A DNA stretch of 64,000 bases from Ardenticatenaceae bacterium (GTDB taxonomy: Bacteria > Chloroflexota > Anaerolineae > Promineifilales > Promineifilaceae). Where the stretch lies: assembly GCA_020634455.1 (NCBI GenBank), contig JACKBQ010000002.1, positions 1,798,001-1,862,000 of the forward strand. Direction: 5' to 3'. Shown piece after piece: positions 8,715-17,010 of the stretch. Position numbers and translations under genes: made by a program. Position 1 is the stretch's first letter, and each line of letters starts with the position of its first letter. Below the pieces are notes generated by a model. It was not told the origin of the DNA. It saw nothing but the letters and a program-made list of their open reading frames with translations, and searched no databases.

Positions 8715-9815
8715 ATGACGCGAAACAACACACACCCCACGACCCCCATAGACGACGGCTTCCGCATGCCGGGCGAATATGAACCGCACGCGGGCTGCTG
8801 GATGCTGTGGCCTGAACGGCCCGATGTCTGGCGCGAGAACGGCCGTCCTGCCCAGGCTGCGTTCATTGCGGTGGCCAGCGCCACTGCCCAATTTGAGCCG
8901 GTCTGGATGGGCGTCTCGGCGGCATCGTATGCGATTGCCCGCGCTCAACTGCCCTCTTCTGTAGAACTAATCGAGCTAGATTACAACGACGCCTGGATGC
9001 GCGACAACGGCCCCACCTTTGTGGTCAACAACGCGGGCGAACTGCGCGGCATTGATTGGGATTTCAACGCCTGGGGCGGCCTCTACCAGGATTGGAAGGC
9101 GGATGATCGGCTGGCGAGTCAGGTGCTGGGGTTGCGGGGATACGGCCGTTACAAAACCAACCTCGTCATGGAAGGCGGCGCGATTGACGTGGACGGCCAG
9201 GGCACGCTCATCGTCACGGAGCAGTCGCTGCTAGACCCGCTGCGCAACCCCGGCCGCAGCCGTGCCGAGGTGGAGGCGGTGCTGCGCACGCATCTCAACG
9301 TGCAAAAAGTGATCTGGATTGCCGAGGGGGTGCATCTGGATGAAACCAACGGCCACGTGGACAACCTTTGCTGCTTTGTGCGCCCCGGCGTGGTGGCCCT
9401 CACCTGGACCGACGACGAAGACGATCCGCAGTACCCCATCTCGCTGGCAGCATTTGAGCAGTTGAGCCAGGAGACGGACGCACGGGAACGGCCGTTGCAG
9501 GTCGTCAAAATTCACCAGCCCACCCCGATGACCCTGACAGCCGAAGAAGCCGCAGGCATCGCCACCGTGCCGGGCAGCCATCCGCGCGAGCCCCAGCAGC
9601 GGCTGGCAGGCAGCTACATTAACTATTACGTCGCCAACGGCGGCGTCATCGTGCCCCAATTCAACGACCGATTCGATACGGCCGCTCTCGAAACAATCCA
9701 AACTTTATTTCCAGATCGCAAAGTAGTTGGCGTCTACGCCCGCGAAATTTTGCTGGGCGGCGGCAACATTCATTGCATCACTCAACAACAACCCATCGGA
9801 GGAAGTAAAAAGTAA
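8715..9815 (+). CDS. aguA: Agmatine deiminase
   Basis: A 366-residue protein of the guanidino-group-modifying (peptidyl-arginine deiminase type) fold. Diagnostic segments are GFRMPGEYEPHAGCWMLWPE at the N-terminus, NDAWMRDNGPTF, ETNGHVDNLCCF (His214) and the catalytic GGGNIHCITQQQP with Cys354. It converts agmatine to N-carbamoylputrescine and ammonia, feeding AguB encoded at 4411-5286. The last residues (GGSKK) and the stop codon are already inside the adjoining palindromic repeat, so the repeat has replaced the original 3' end by a few codons. The start ATG follows another copy of the same repeat. Confidence 0.95.
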   Translation: MTRNNTHPTTPIDDGFRMPGEYEPHAGCWMLWPERPDVWRENGRPAQAAFIAVASATAQFEPVWMGVSAASYAIARAQLPSSVELIELDYNDAWMRDNGPTFVVNNAGELRGIDWDFNAWGGLYQDWKADDRLASQVLGLRGYGRYKTNLVMEGGAIDVDGQGTLIVTEQSLLDPLRNPGRSRAEVEAVLRTHLNVQKVIWIAEGVHLDETNGHVDNLCCFVRPGVVALTWTDDEDDPQYPISLAAFEQLSQETDARERPLQVVKIHQPTPMTLTAEEAAGIATVPGSHPREPQQRLAGSYINYYVANGGVIVPQFNDRFDTAALETIQTLFPDRKVVGVYAREILLGGGNIHCITQQQPIGGSKK

Positions 9816-9875
9816 AAAGTGAAAAGTGAAAAGTGGGCTATCTACTTTTTACTTTTTACTTATCACTTTTCACTT
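9804..9875. repeat. Intergenic palindromic repeat, AGTGAAAAGT family (copy 4)
   Basis: AGTAAAAAGTAAAAAGTGAAA on the left, ACTTTTTACTTTTTACTTAT and TCACTTTTCACT on the right. The left end encodes the aguA C-terminus and stop. The right end is open in the frame of the next gene. Confidence 0.85.
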
Positions 9876-9882
9876 ATTTTTT

Positions 9883-10512
9883 GTGAAAATCACCTACCAA
9901 CCAATCGAAGAAAAACACGCCAGAGAAGTGGCCAAATTGCTCAGACTTTGCTTCCCGCAAATGCCGCCGGGGGACCAATTCACGGCCAAAGAGCTGCGTG
10001 AATTGGCCCAAATTTTCCCGGAGGGCACCATCATTGCCCTGGATGGGGACAGGGTCGTGGGGATGGGAACGGGCATTTTTACGGATATAGATCTGGACAA
10101 TTTGCCACCATCCGAAGATGAACTTTTGTACGCGCTAGACGGCCGTAATTTGCATGATTGGAACGGCCGTTACTACTTCGGCAGCGACATGGCGGTGCAT
10201 CCCGATTACCGTGGGCGGCGCATTGGCCGAGCCATCTACGACCGGCGCAAAGCAGTGATCCAAAAGTACAACAAGGAGGGATTTGTAGCAGCGGCCGTTT
10301 TGCCTGGCTACGGCCAGCACGAAGCCACACTGGACATTCATACCTACCTGGCCAAAGTGGTCGCCGGGGAGTTGTTCGATCCCACCCTCTCCATGCAGAT
10401 TCGCAATGGCTTCCAGGTTATCCGGCCTATCAAAGATTTCTTCGTCTATCCACGCTCCAGCAACTGGTGCGCGCTTATTCTCTGGGCCAACCCGGATTAC
10501 GAAAAATCATAA
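9883..10512 (+). CDS. GNAT family N-acetyltransferase (tandem paralogue 1)
   Basis: A 209-residue acetyltransferase with the acetyl-CoA pyrophosphate loop in HPDYRGRRIGRAIYDRR. The start was placed at GTG 9883 (VKITYQPIEEKHA) because the frame before it translates the palindromic repeat; no strong ribosome-binding site is visible. It shares the strings VLPGY, GELFDPTLSMQ and RNGF with the next gene, so the two are tandem duplicates. Known relatives of this GNAT subfamily are often fused to a nitrilase-type amidase; here the amidase (aguB) is separate 5 kb upstream. Acetylation of a polyamine or related amine is a reasonable guess, not shown. Confidence 0.85.
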   Translation: MKITYQPIEEKHAREVAKLLRLCFPQMPPGDQFTAKELRELAQIFPEGTIIALDGDRVVGMGTGIFTDIDLDNLPPSEDELLYALDGRNLHDWNGRYYFGSDMAVHPDYRGRRIGRAIYDRRKAVIQKYNKEGFVAAAVLPGYGQHEATLDIHTYLAKVVAGELFDPTLSMQIRNGFQVIRPIKDFFVYPRSSNWCALILWANPDYEKS

Positions 10513-10530
10513 TGAGAACTATTTTTTATG

Positions 10531-10597
10531 CAAAGAACGCCAAGGATTTGAAGAGGCAAAGCTATTTTTCTTTTGCTTCTTTGCGCCTTTGCGTCAA
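10531..10597. repeat. Intergenic repeat, CAAAGAACGCCAAGG family
   Basis: CAAAGAACGCCAAGGATTTG and AGGCAAAG on the left are answered by CTTTTGCTTCTTTGCGCCTTTGCG on the right, forming an imperfect hairpin between the two GNAT genes. Confidence 0.7.
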
Positions 10598-10618
10598 ATT
10601 TATTCAGTCTGAGAAAAT

Positions 10619-11299
10619 ATGATGAATGAATTAAATGAAGAAATCGAAATTGTCACCATTCGCCCCGAATTTGCCCCAGCCCTGGCCGAATTGCAGCGCG
10701 CCTGCTTCCCCTCTTTGGGCGAACAAGAATTGATGAATGAAGACCATTTTTTAACCCACTGCGAGATTTTTCCAGAAGGTGAATTTGTGGCGTTGGTAAA
10801 CGGCCGTGTTGTTGCCCTCGGTTCCGGGTTTTTCTACAATTTCAACTTTGAAGACCCGCGCCACACCTTCAACGAAATCATCGCTGGCGGCTACTACACC
10901 AACCACGACCCCGAAGGGGAATATTATTACGGAGCCGACATCAGCGTCCATCCAGAGTTTCGCGGGCGGCGCATCGGCCGAAAGCTGTATGAAGCCCGCA
11001 AAAATCTGGTGCGCGAAACAAACCGCAAGGGCATTGTGGCTGGCGGCGTTTTGCCCGGCTACCCACGCCACCGCGACCAGCTCACCATCCACGAATACGT
11101 GGAGCAAGTCATTGAAGGCGAACTGTTCGATCCCACCCTCTCCATGCAGCTCCGCAACGGCTTCGAGGTGAAAGGGCTCCTTAAAAATTACATAGAAGAC
11201 AGCAATTCAGACAATTGGGCCACGCTCATTTTTTGGCAAAATCCAGACTATGTGGCAAAAACCCGTAAAAAATTAAAGCTCCAGGGAGAAACTCGATGA
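10619..11299 (+). CDS. GNAT family N-acetyltransferase (tandem paralogue 2)
   Basis: A 226-residue protein with the acetyl-CoA loop HPEFRGRRIGRKLYEAR and the same C-terminal block as its upstream neighbour (GELFDPTLSMQLRNGF). The N-terminus reads IEIVTIRPEFAPALAELQ. Two ATG codons overlap at 10619 and 10622; either could be used. Its stop overlaps the start of the next gene (ATGA at 11296-11299), so it is probably co-translated with the C45-type hydrolase. An amine or amino acid is the expected acetyl acceptor. Confidence 0.85.
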   Translation: MMNELNEEIEIVTIRPEFAPALAELQRACFPSLGEQELMNEDHFLTHCEIFPEGEFVALVNGRVVALGSGFFYNFNFEDPRHTFNEIIAGGYYTNHDPEGEYYYGADISVHPEFRGRRIGRKLYEARKNLVRETNRKGIVAGGVLPGYPRHRDQLTIHEYVEQVIEGELFDPTLSMQLRNGFEVKGLLKNYIEDSNSDNWATLIFWQNPDYVAKTRKKLKLQGETR

Positions 11300-12396
11300 C
11301 TCGCAAAATAAGACGCCTGATTACCAGTGGTACCCCATACGAAATTGGATATGAACACGGCCGTTCCTACCGCAACGACATCCGACGCTACACCGAAGAG
11401 CGCGTTCAGCTCGTTTGTGGCGGCCTGTGGAGCGGCGGCCCTATGTCCCGCGAAGAAGTGCTGGCCATCGCCGAAATGTGCCTGCCCCACCACGAAGCCT
11501 ACGCCCCAGAACTGTACCAAGAGCTGCACGGCCTTGCCGACGCCACTGGCCTCTCTCCGGCGGAATTGCTCATCGTGGGCGGCTTCACCGATTTTGTAGA
11601 CACCGTTTACAGCCTCTCCATTCAGCAGGCCGCCCGCCTGCCCGTAGACGACTGCACCGCTTTCATCGTGCCCGACAGCGCGGCCGAAGGTGCAGGCTTC
11701 TTCGGCCAAACCTGGGACATGCACGACACCGCCACCGAATTTGTCATCCTGCTAGACGTGCAGCCAGATGATGCGCCGCGCAGCCTCGTTTTTACCACCA
11801 CCGGCTGCTTGGGCCAGATTGGCATGAACGAGCATGGCATCTGCGTCGGCATCAACAATTTGCTAGGGGCCGATGGGCAAATCGGCGTCACCTGGCCGTT
11901 TGTGGTGCGCAAAATACTCCAGCAAGACAACATTGACGACGCCCTGGCCTGCATTACCGAAGCCAAACTGGCTGGCGCACACAACTACCTGCTGTTTGAT
12001 AAAAACGGCCGTGGCTACAACGTCGAAGCGATGTCCAGCCACCACGTCATCACCCCGCTAGATGGCGAACCGCTGATTCACACCAACCATTGCCTGCTGC
12101 CCGAAACGTTGATATTTTCGCAAGCCCGTCCCGCCGAGTCGCAGGCCAGTTCAGAGGCAAGATTGGGTAGAGCGGAGGAACTGTTGGCGGAACGGCCGTT
12201 AACCATCCAACACCTCATCGCCCTCACCCGCGACCCCAACGCCATCTGCGTCCGCGCCAAACCACCCATGCACATCGAATCCTGCGGCGCAGCCATCATG
12301 CAGCCCAAAACCGGCACCTTCTGGGCCGTCTGGGGCCTCCCCAGCGAAAACGAGTACGAACAGTTTAGTTTAGCCACAGAGAACTTTGAGAAATAA
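11296..12396 (+). CDS. C45 family peptidase / acyl-CoA:6-aminopenicillanate acyltransferase-like Ntn-hydrolase
   Basis: A 366-residue protein of the AAT / C45 class. Segments include GTPYEIGYEHG near the start, VDDCTAF with the presumed nucleophile Cys120, GQTWDMHD, and LGQIGMNEHGICVGINNL. Family members either self-cleave before the Cys to give an N-terminal nucleophile amidase or transfer acyl groups. Two GNATs upstream and an amidase downstream suggest turnover of N-acyl amines, an inference from context. The final residues (ATENFEK) and stop are inside an intergenic repeat. Confidence 0.85.
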   Translation: MTRKIRRLITSGTPYEIGYEHGRSYRNDIRRYTEERVQLVCGGLWSGGPMSREEVLAIAEMCLPHHEAYAPELYQELHGLADATGLSPAELLIVGGFTDFVDTVYSLSIQQAARLPVDDCTAFIVPDSAAEGAGFFGQTWDMHDTATEFVILLDVQPDDAPRSLVFTTTGCLGQIGMNEHGICVGINNLLGADGQIGVTWPFVVRKILQQDNIDDALACITEAKLAGAHNYLLFDKNGRGYNVEAMSSHHVITPLDGEPLIHTNHCLLPETLIFSQARPAESQASSEARLGRAEELLAERPLTIQHLIALTRDPNAICVRAKPPMHIESCGAAIMQPKTGTFWAVWGLPSENEYEQFSLATENFEK

Positions 12397-12431
12397 GAGA
12401 AAACCTCTGTGTTCTCTGTGCCCTCTGTGGC
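12374..12431. repeat. Intergenic palindromic repeat, CCACAGAG family (copy 1)
   Basis: CCACAGAGAACTTTGAGAAA on the left and CTCTGTGTTCTCTGTGCCCT then CTGTGG on the right form a hairpin. It overlaps the 3' end of the C45 gene. A second copy lies at 44460-44519. Confidence 0.8.
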
Positions 12432-12446
12432 ACAAAGGATTTTCCA

Positions 12447-13946
12447 ATGGAAGAGTGGAGCATCAGCCAGCTGCAAGAAATGATGGGAAACGGCCGTATA
12501 ACCGCCAAAGAAATCGTCCAGCTTTACCTGGATCGCATCCAGCAAATTGACCAAAGCGGCCCCACCCTCAACAGCGTCCTGGCCGTCAATCCAAAAGCTC
12601 TTGCCATCGCCGAGGCGTTGGACACCGAACGGCAGACCAGCGGCCCACGTAGGCCGCTGCACGGCATCCCCATCCTACTCAAGGACAACATCGAATCAAC
12701 CGATCCCCTGCCCACCACCACCGGATCGCTGGCCCTAGCCCAGAACTTCGCCACGCAAGACAGCTTTGTCGCTGAACGGCTGCGGGCCGCCGGAGCCATC
12801 ATCCTGGGCAAAACCAACCTGAGCGAGTGGGCCAACTTCCGCTCCTCACGTTCCAGCAGCGGCTGGAGCAGCGCCGGGGGCCAGGTGCGCAATCCCTACG
12901 CGCTGGATCGGAACCCTTGCGGCAGCAGCTCCGGTTCTGGCGTGGCCGTAGCCGCTAACCTGTGCGCCGCTGCCATTGGCACCGAAACAGATGGCTCGAT
13001 TGTCTGCCCCTCCCACACCAACGGTATTGTCGGCGTCAAACCAACCGTGGGGCTAATCGGCCGCTCCGGTATCGTACCCATCTCCCACAGCCAGGATACC
13101 GCTGGCCCCATGGCACGCACCGTCCGTGATGCCGCCATTCTCCTGGGCATACTCACTGGCACTGACCCTCGCGACAACGCAACAGTAGCCAGCGCAAACC
13201 ACAGCCACAGCGACTACACGCAGTTTCTTGACAAAGATGGTCTGAACGGAGCCAGAATTGGCATCTCGCGCAACTTCTTTGGCCACAACCCTTATGTAGA
13301 TGCCGTCATTGAAGAAGCCATTGAAACGATGCGTCAGGCAGGAGCCACCGTCGTAGACCCGGCCAATATCGAAACCAAAAGCGAGTTTGGCGACTCCGAA
13401 TTTGAGGTGCTGCTGTACGAATTCAAGCACGACTTGAATGCTTACCTGGCAACGATGCCAAACACAGTACCCTATCGCACGCTGGCTGACCTGATCGCTT
13501 TCAATGAGGCAAACAAAGAAAGCGTGATGCCCTACTTTGCCCAAGAACATTTCGAAGCAGCACAAGCCAAAGGGCCGCTCAGCGACAAAGCGTACCTTGA
13601 AGCCCTCGCTAAAAGCCATCGCCTCAGTCGTGATGAAGGCATTGACGCCACGCTGAAGGCACACCAGCTAGACGCCATTGTCGCCCCCACTGGCGGCCCT
13701 GCCTGGCCCACCGATTGGGTAAACGGAGATCATTATGGCGGGGCCAGTTCCTCGCCTGCGGCCGTAGCCGGGTACCCAAATGTGACGGTTCCGGCCGGTT
13801 ATGTGTTTGGTTTACCGGTGGGTATCTCGTTTATTGGCGGGGCGTGGCAAGAGCCAACATTGCTGCGGCTGGCCTATGCCTTTGAGCAGGTGACCCAAGT
13901 ACGCCAACCGCCACAATTTTTGCCTACACTTTCATTTGAGCTATAA
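12447..13946 (+). CDS. Amidase signature family hydrolase (GatA-like, stand-alone)
   Basis: A 499-residue amidase signature enzyme with the Ser-cisSer-Lys triad: Lys79 in HGIPILLKDNIES, Ser160 in CGSSSGSGVAVAA and Ser184 in TETDGSIVCP, followed by GIVGVKPTVGLIGRSGIVPI. Without gatB or gatC nearby, and with a C-terminus typical of stand-alone amidases, it is not the tRNA amidotransferase subunit. It probably hydrolyses a carboxamide or N-acyl amine; substrate unknown. It is the last gene of the rightward amine-catabolism run and is followed directly by rpsO. Confidence 0.9.
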   Translation: MEEWSISQLQEMMGNGRITAKEIVQLYLDRIQQIDQSGPTLNSVLAVNPKALAIAEALDTERQTSGPRRPLHGIPILLKDNIESTDPLPTTTGSLALAQNFATQDSFVAERLRAAGAIILGKTNLSEWANFRSSRSSSGWSSAGGQVRNPYALDRNPCGSSSGSGVAVAANLCAAAIGTETDGSIVCPSHTNGIVGVKPTVGLIGRSGIVPISHSQDTAGPMARTVRDAAILLGILTGTDPRDNATVASANHSHSDYTQFLDKDGLNGARIGISRNFFGHNPYVDAVIEEAIETMRQAGATVVDPANIETKSEFGDSEFEVLLYEFKHDLNAYLATMPNTVPYRTLADLIAFNEANKESVMPYFAQEHFEAAQAKGPLSDKAYLEALAKSHRLSRDEGIDATLKAHQLDAIVAPTGGPAWPTDWVNGDHYGGASSSPAAVAGYPNVTVPAGYVFGLPVGISFIGGAWQEPTLLRLAYAFEQVTQVRQPPQFLPTLSFEL

Positions 13947-14023
13947 TCTCCGATGGCTTGAAGGTGCGACGACATCGGCACGGCGGCCAACAGGCTAATT
14001 TAAGTTTTTGGAGGTTCAACCTT

Positions 14024-14293
14024 ATGCCATTAGATGGTACAGAAAAAGCCGAATTAATTACCGATTTTGCTCGAAGTGAAGGCGACACTGGCTCTGCTGA
14101 GGTGCAAATTGCGATTTTTGATCGTCGCATTAAGCAACTGCAAGAGCATTTGCGTATGCACAAGCACGACGAAAGCTCGCGCCGGGGGTTGCTGAAGCTG
14201 GTTGGTAAGCGTCGCCGCTTGCTAGCCTACTTGCGCAAACGGCATCCAGAACGGTACCGCGAGATTTTGGGCCGTTTGGGTCTGCGTCGTTAA
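14024..14293 (+). CDS. rpsO: 30S ribosomal protein S15
   Basis: An 89-residue protein, the standard S15 length, with EGDTGSAEVQIAIFDRRIKQLQEHL and GLLKLVGKRRRLLAYL. It binds 16S rRNA in the small subunit platform. ATG 14024 was chosen over a longer frame because GGAGG sits at 14010-14014 and the family begins here. A terminator follows, then pnp, the usual rpsO-pnp order. Confidence 0.98.
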   Translation: MPLDGTEKAELITDFARSEGDTGSAEVQIAIFDRRIKQLQEHLRMHKHDESSRRGLLKLVGKRRRLLAYLRKRHPERYREILGRLGLRR

Positions 14294-14310
14294 TTAAAAG
14301 AGGTAACACA

Positions 14311-14345
14311 CAAAGGGGTGACGCGGATGTCGCCCCTTTGTCTAT
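14311..14345 (+). terminator. Rho-independent terminator or attenuator after rpsO
   Basis: Inverted repeat CAAAGGGGTGAC / GTCGCCCCTTTG (one G-T pair, GCGGAT loop) followed by TCTATTTCTT. It separates rpsO from pnp, so pnp expression by read-through would be reduced. Confidence 0.75.
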
Positions 14346-14352
14346 TTCTTGG

Positions 14353-14439
14353 AGTGGATCTGGCGGTTTAGGAATTGGGTATTGTTACATACGGTAATTT
14401 TCCGGTGTATGTGCCAATCCCCAGTCCCTAATCCATCCC
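14353..14439 (+). promoter_or_regulatory. Structured leader / imperfect palindrome upstream of pnp
   Basis: The 295-base gap between rpsO and pnp holds an imperfect inverted repeat: TTAGGAATTGGG and TACATAC on the left pair with GTATGTG, CCAATCCC and CCCTAAT on the right. It may be a pnp 5'-leader hairpin of the kind used in PNPase autoregulation, or another member of the palindromic intergenic repeats. The rest of the gap, to the GGAGG before pnp at 14574-14578, shows no gene. Confidence 0.45.
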
Positions 14440-14588
14440 CTCCGACTAAAACGAACGGAAAAGCGTTTCCACATAGTTGCATCGCTGCCTGAAACGCTGG
14501 CGGATTGTTAAAGGCAATCTGTCCGGCAGCTTGTGTTTTGTGGCTTCTGCTTTTCTGACCTTATAACCTTTATGGAGGTTTTTTACAG

Positions 14589-16799
14589 ATGAGTACTGAA
14601 CAATATTTTTCTGCTCGTATTGGCAACGAAGAAATTACAATTGCCACGGGCAAGCTGGCTGGGCAGGCTGGCGGTGCGGTCACCATTCGTGTGGGCGACT
14701 GTATGCTGCTGTCCACGGCAACCATGTCCAAATCAGTCCGTGAAGGGCTAGACTTTTTCCCGCTGAGCGTGGATTACGAAGAGAAGATGTACGCTGGCGG
14801 CCGTATTCCAGGTGGTTACTTCAAGCGCGAAGGGCGGGCCACCACGGATGCGGTTTTGGTAGCGCGTTTAACGGATCGTCCGTTACGGCCGTTATTCCCC
14901 AAAGGCATGCGCAACGAAGTACAAATTATTACCACCACACTTTCTGCCGATGGTGTGCATCACATGGACATCATGGCCGTCAATGGTGCCAGCGCCGCTT
15001 TGCACATTTCTGACGTTCCCTGGGCTGGCCCTATTGGCGCGGTGCGCGTGGGCTTGATTAACGGTGAATTTGTAGCTAACCCCACCATCCAAGAGATGGA
15101 AAACAGCAAGCTCGATCTACGTATGGCTGGTACCAGCGATGCCATTATCATGGTAGAAGCTGGTGCTGACGAAGTCACCGAAGAGATTCTGGTAGAAGCG
15201 TTGGAATTTGGTCATCAGGCCATTCAGCCGTTTATTGAAATGCAGAATCAGATGCAGGCAGCTGTTGGCAAAGAAAAATTTGAAGTCGCTTTGAGCGCGG
15301 TGGATGAGGCGCTGGAAACGGCCGTAAAAGCCAAAATCGGCGACCGCATTACCGAAATTGTCGCCAGCACCACCGACCGTCATGAGCGCAACGATGAAAT
15401 GGGCGACCTGCGCGAAGAAATCGTCAATGACTTCTTTGAGATGGACGAAACTACAAACCTTAGCGAAGTCCGCGAAGTGATCACCAGCGTGCAGAAAAAA
15501 GCTGTGCGTGACCGAATTTTATACGACGGCATTCGCCCCGATGGACGCGATTACACAACGGTACGGCCGCTTTCCTCCGAAATCAACCTCGTCCCCCGCA
15601 CTCACGGTTCTGGCCTCTTCAAGCGCGGCGAAACCCAGGTGCTTTCCCTGGCCACGCTAGGCACCCCGCGTGAAGCGCAAAAAATCGAGGGACTCACTGG
15701 CGACGAAACTCGCCGCTACATGCATCATTACAACTTCCCCCCCTTCTCTACCGGCGAAACCTGGTTCCTGCGTGGCCCCAAACGGCGCGAGATTGGTCAT
15801 GGCGCACTGGCGGAAACCGCCCTGCGCCCCATGATTCCTTCCGAGGAAGCGTTCCCGTACACCATCCGCGTAGTGTCTGAAGTGCTCTCCTCCAACGGCA
15901 GCACCAGCCAGGCCAGCGTTTGCGCCTCCACCCTGGCACTCATGGACTGCGGTGTGCCGATCAAGCGTCCTGTTGCCGGTGTAGCGATGGGTTTGGTCAC
16001 CGACGGTGAAAAATTTGCCGTTCTTACCGACATTCAGGGGATGGAAGATCACCTGGGAGACATGGACTTCAAAGTCGCAGGTACCAGCGAAGGCATCACC
16101 GCCCTGCAAATGGATATCAAAATTGCGGGCATTACCAAAGAGCTAATGGCCCAAGCGCTGCAACAAGCCAAAGTTGGTCGGATGCACATCCTGGCTAACA
16201 TGCTGGAAACCATCGCCGAACCCCGTGCGCAACTCAGTGAGAACGCCCCGCGTATGCTCACGATCAAGATTGACCCTGACAAAATCGGCGCAGTCATCGG
16301 CAAGGGTGGCGCAACCATTCGCAGCCTGGAGGAAACATACGAGGTTTCCATTGATATTCAAGACGATGGCACCATCTTCGTGGCTGGCGTTAATGGCGCA
16401 AAGGCAGAAATGGCCGTCAAGCAAATTGATGGTATGACCAAATCCCCCGAACCAGGCACCATCTACCCCGGTAAAGTGGTACGCATCACCGACTTTGGCG
16501 CGTTTATCGAGTTCCTGCCTGGTATTGATGGGTTGGTGCACATCTCGCAAATCTCAGCTGACCACGTGAAGCGTGTTGAAGATGCCCTTCAGCTAGGCGA
16601 CGAGGTTATGGTGATGGTGACCGACGTAACACCAGATGGCAAGGTTCGTTTATCACGCAAGGCAGTTTTGGAAGGGTTTACGCTGGAAGAAGCCCGCGAA
16701 GATGACAAACCAAAACGCCCCAGCGGTGGTGGTGGTAATCGCGGTGGTGGTCGTGGTGGCCGCGACAATCGCGGCGGTGGTCGCGGTGGCCGCCGTTAA
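14589..16799 (+). CDS. pnp: Polyribonucleotide nucleotidyltransferase (PNPase)
   Basis: A 736-residue protein with two RNase PH-like domains (about residues 10-215 and 315-545), a KH domain with IGAVIGKGGATIRSLEE near 560-620 and an S1 domain (GKVVRITDFGAFIEFLPGID) near 622-692. A Gly/Arg-rich tail follows (GGGGNRGGGRGGRDNRGGGR), which is longer than in many PNPases and likely aids RNA binding. The enzyme degrades RNA 3' to 5' phosphorolytically in the degradosome. The start is set by GGAGG nine to ten bases upstream. A strong terminator follows. Confidence 0.98.
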   Translation: MSTEQYFSARIGNEEITIATGKLAGQAGGAVTIRVGDCMLLSTATMSKSVREGLDFFPLSVDYEEKMYAGGRIPGGYFKREGRATTDAVLVARLTDRPLRPLFPKGMRNEVQIITTTLSADGVHHMDIMAVNGASAALHISDVPWAGPIGAVRVGLINGEFVANPTIQEMENSKLDLRMAGTSDAIIMVEAGADEVTEEILVEALEFGHQAIQPFIEMQNQMQAAVGKEKFEVALSAVDEALETAVKAKIGDRITEIVASTTDRHERNDEMGDLREEIVNDFFEMDETTNLSEVREVITSVQKKAVRDRILYDGIRPDGRDYTTVRPLSSEINLVPRTHGSGLFKRGETQVLSLATLGTPREAQKIEGLTGDETRRYMHHYNFPPFSTGETWFLRGPKRREIGHGALAETALRPMIPSEEAFPYTIRVVSEVLSSNGSTSQASVCASTLALMDCGVPIKRPVAGVAMGLVTDGEKFAVLTDIQGMEDHLGDMDFKVAGTSEGITALQMDIKIAGITKELMAQALQQAKVGRMHILANMLETIAEPRAQLSENAPRMLTIKIDPDKIGAVIGKGGATIRSLEETYEVSIDIQDDGTIFVAGVNGAKAEMAVKQIDGMTKSPEPGTIYPGKVVRITDFGAFIEFLPGIDGLVHISQISADHVKRVEDALQLGDEVMVMVTDVTPDGKVRLSRKAVLEGFTLEEAREDDKPKRPSGGGGNRGGGRGGRDNRGGGRGGRR

Positions 16800-16833
16800 C
16801 CCGACACAGGGGACGTTTTAGCAATCCGATCGC

Positions 16834-16866
16834 AAAGCCCAGGCGTTTTTGGCCTGGGCTTTTTAC
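16834..16866 (+). terminator. Intrinsic terminator of pnp
   Basis: Perfect 11-bp stem AAAGCCCAGGC / GCCTGGGCTTT with a short loop, followed by TTTTT. Placed 35 bases after the pnp stop. Confidence 0.9.
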
Positions 16867-16904
16867 ATCTTGCCATCAACAACTCGTACGTTGGGCCAAC
16901 GTCA

Positions 16905-16934
16905 TTCTCAATGACAGGTTTTTCCCGGTACAAT
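16905..16934 (+). promoter_or_regulatory. Possible sigma-70-type promoter for the AI-2E permease gene
   Basis: TTCTCA at 16905-16910 and TACAAT at 16929-16934, spacer 18. The -10 is good and the -35 weak; it lies between the pnp terminator and the permease gene, where a promoter is expected. Confidence 0.35.
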
Positions 16935-17010
16935 AGTATTGTCAGGGTGTGTCCTAACAGTACCCTACTTTTTCTCAACCGCATATTTGTAGAGGAATGG
17001 TATCACAACC

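Noticed and set aside
9826..9882. N-terminal hydrophobic extension of the first GNAT (STFYFLLITFHLFF), which looks like a signal peptide
   Set aside because: The same peptide pattern arises wherever the AGTGAAAAGT palindrome is translated, so it is repeat, not a signal peptide.
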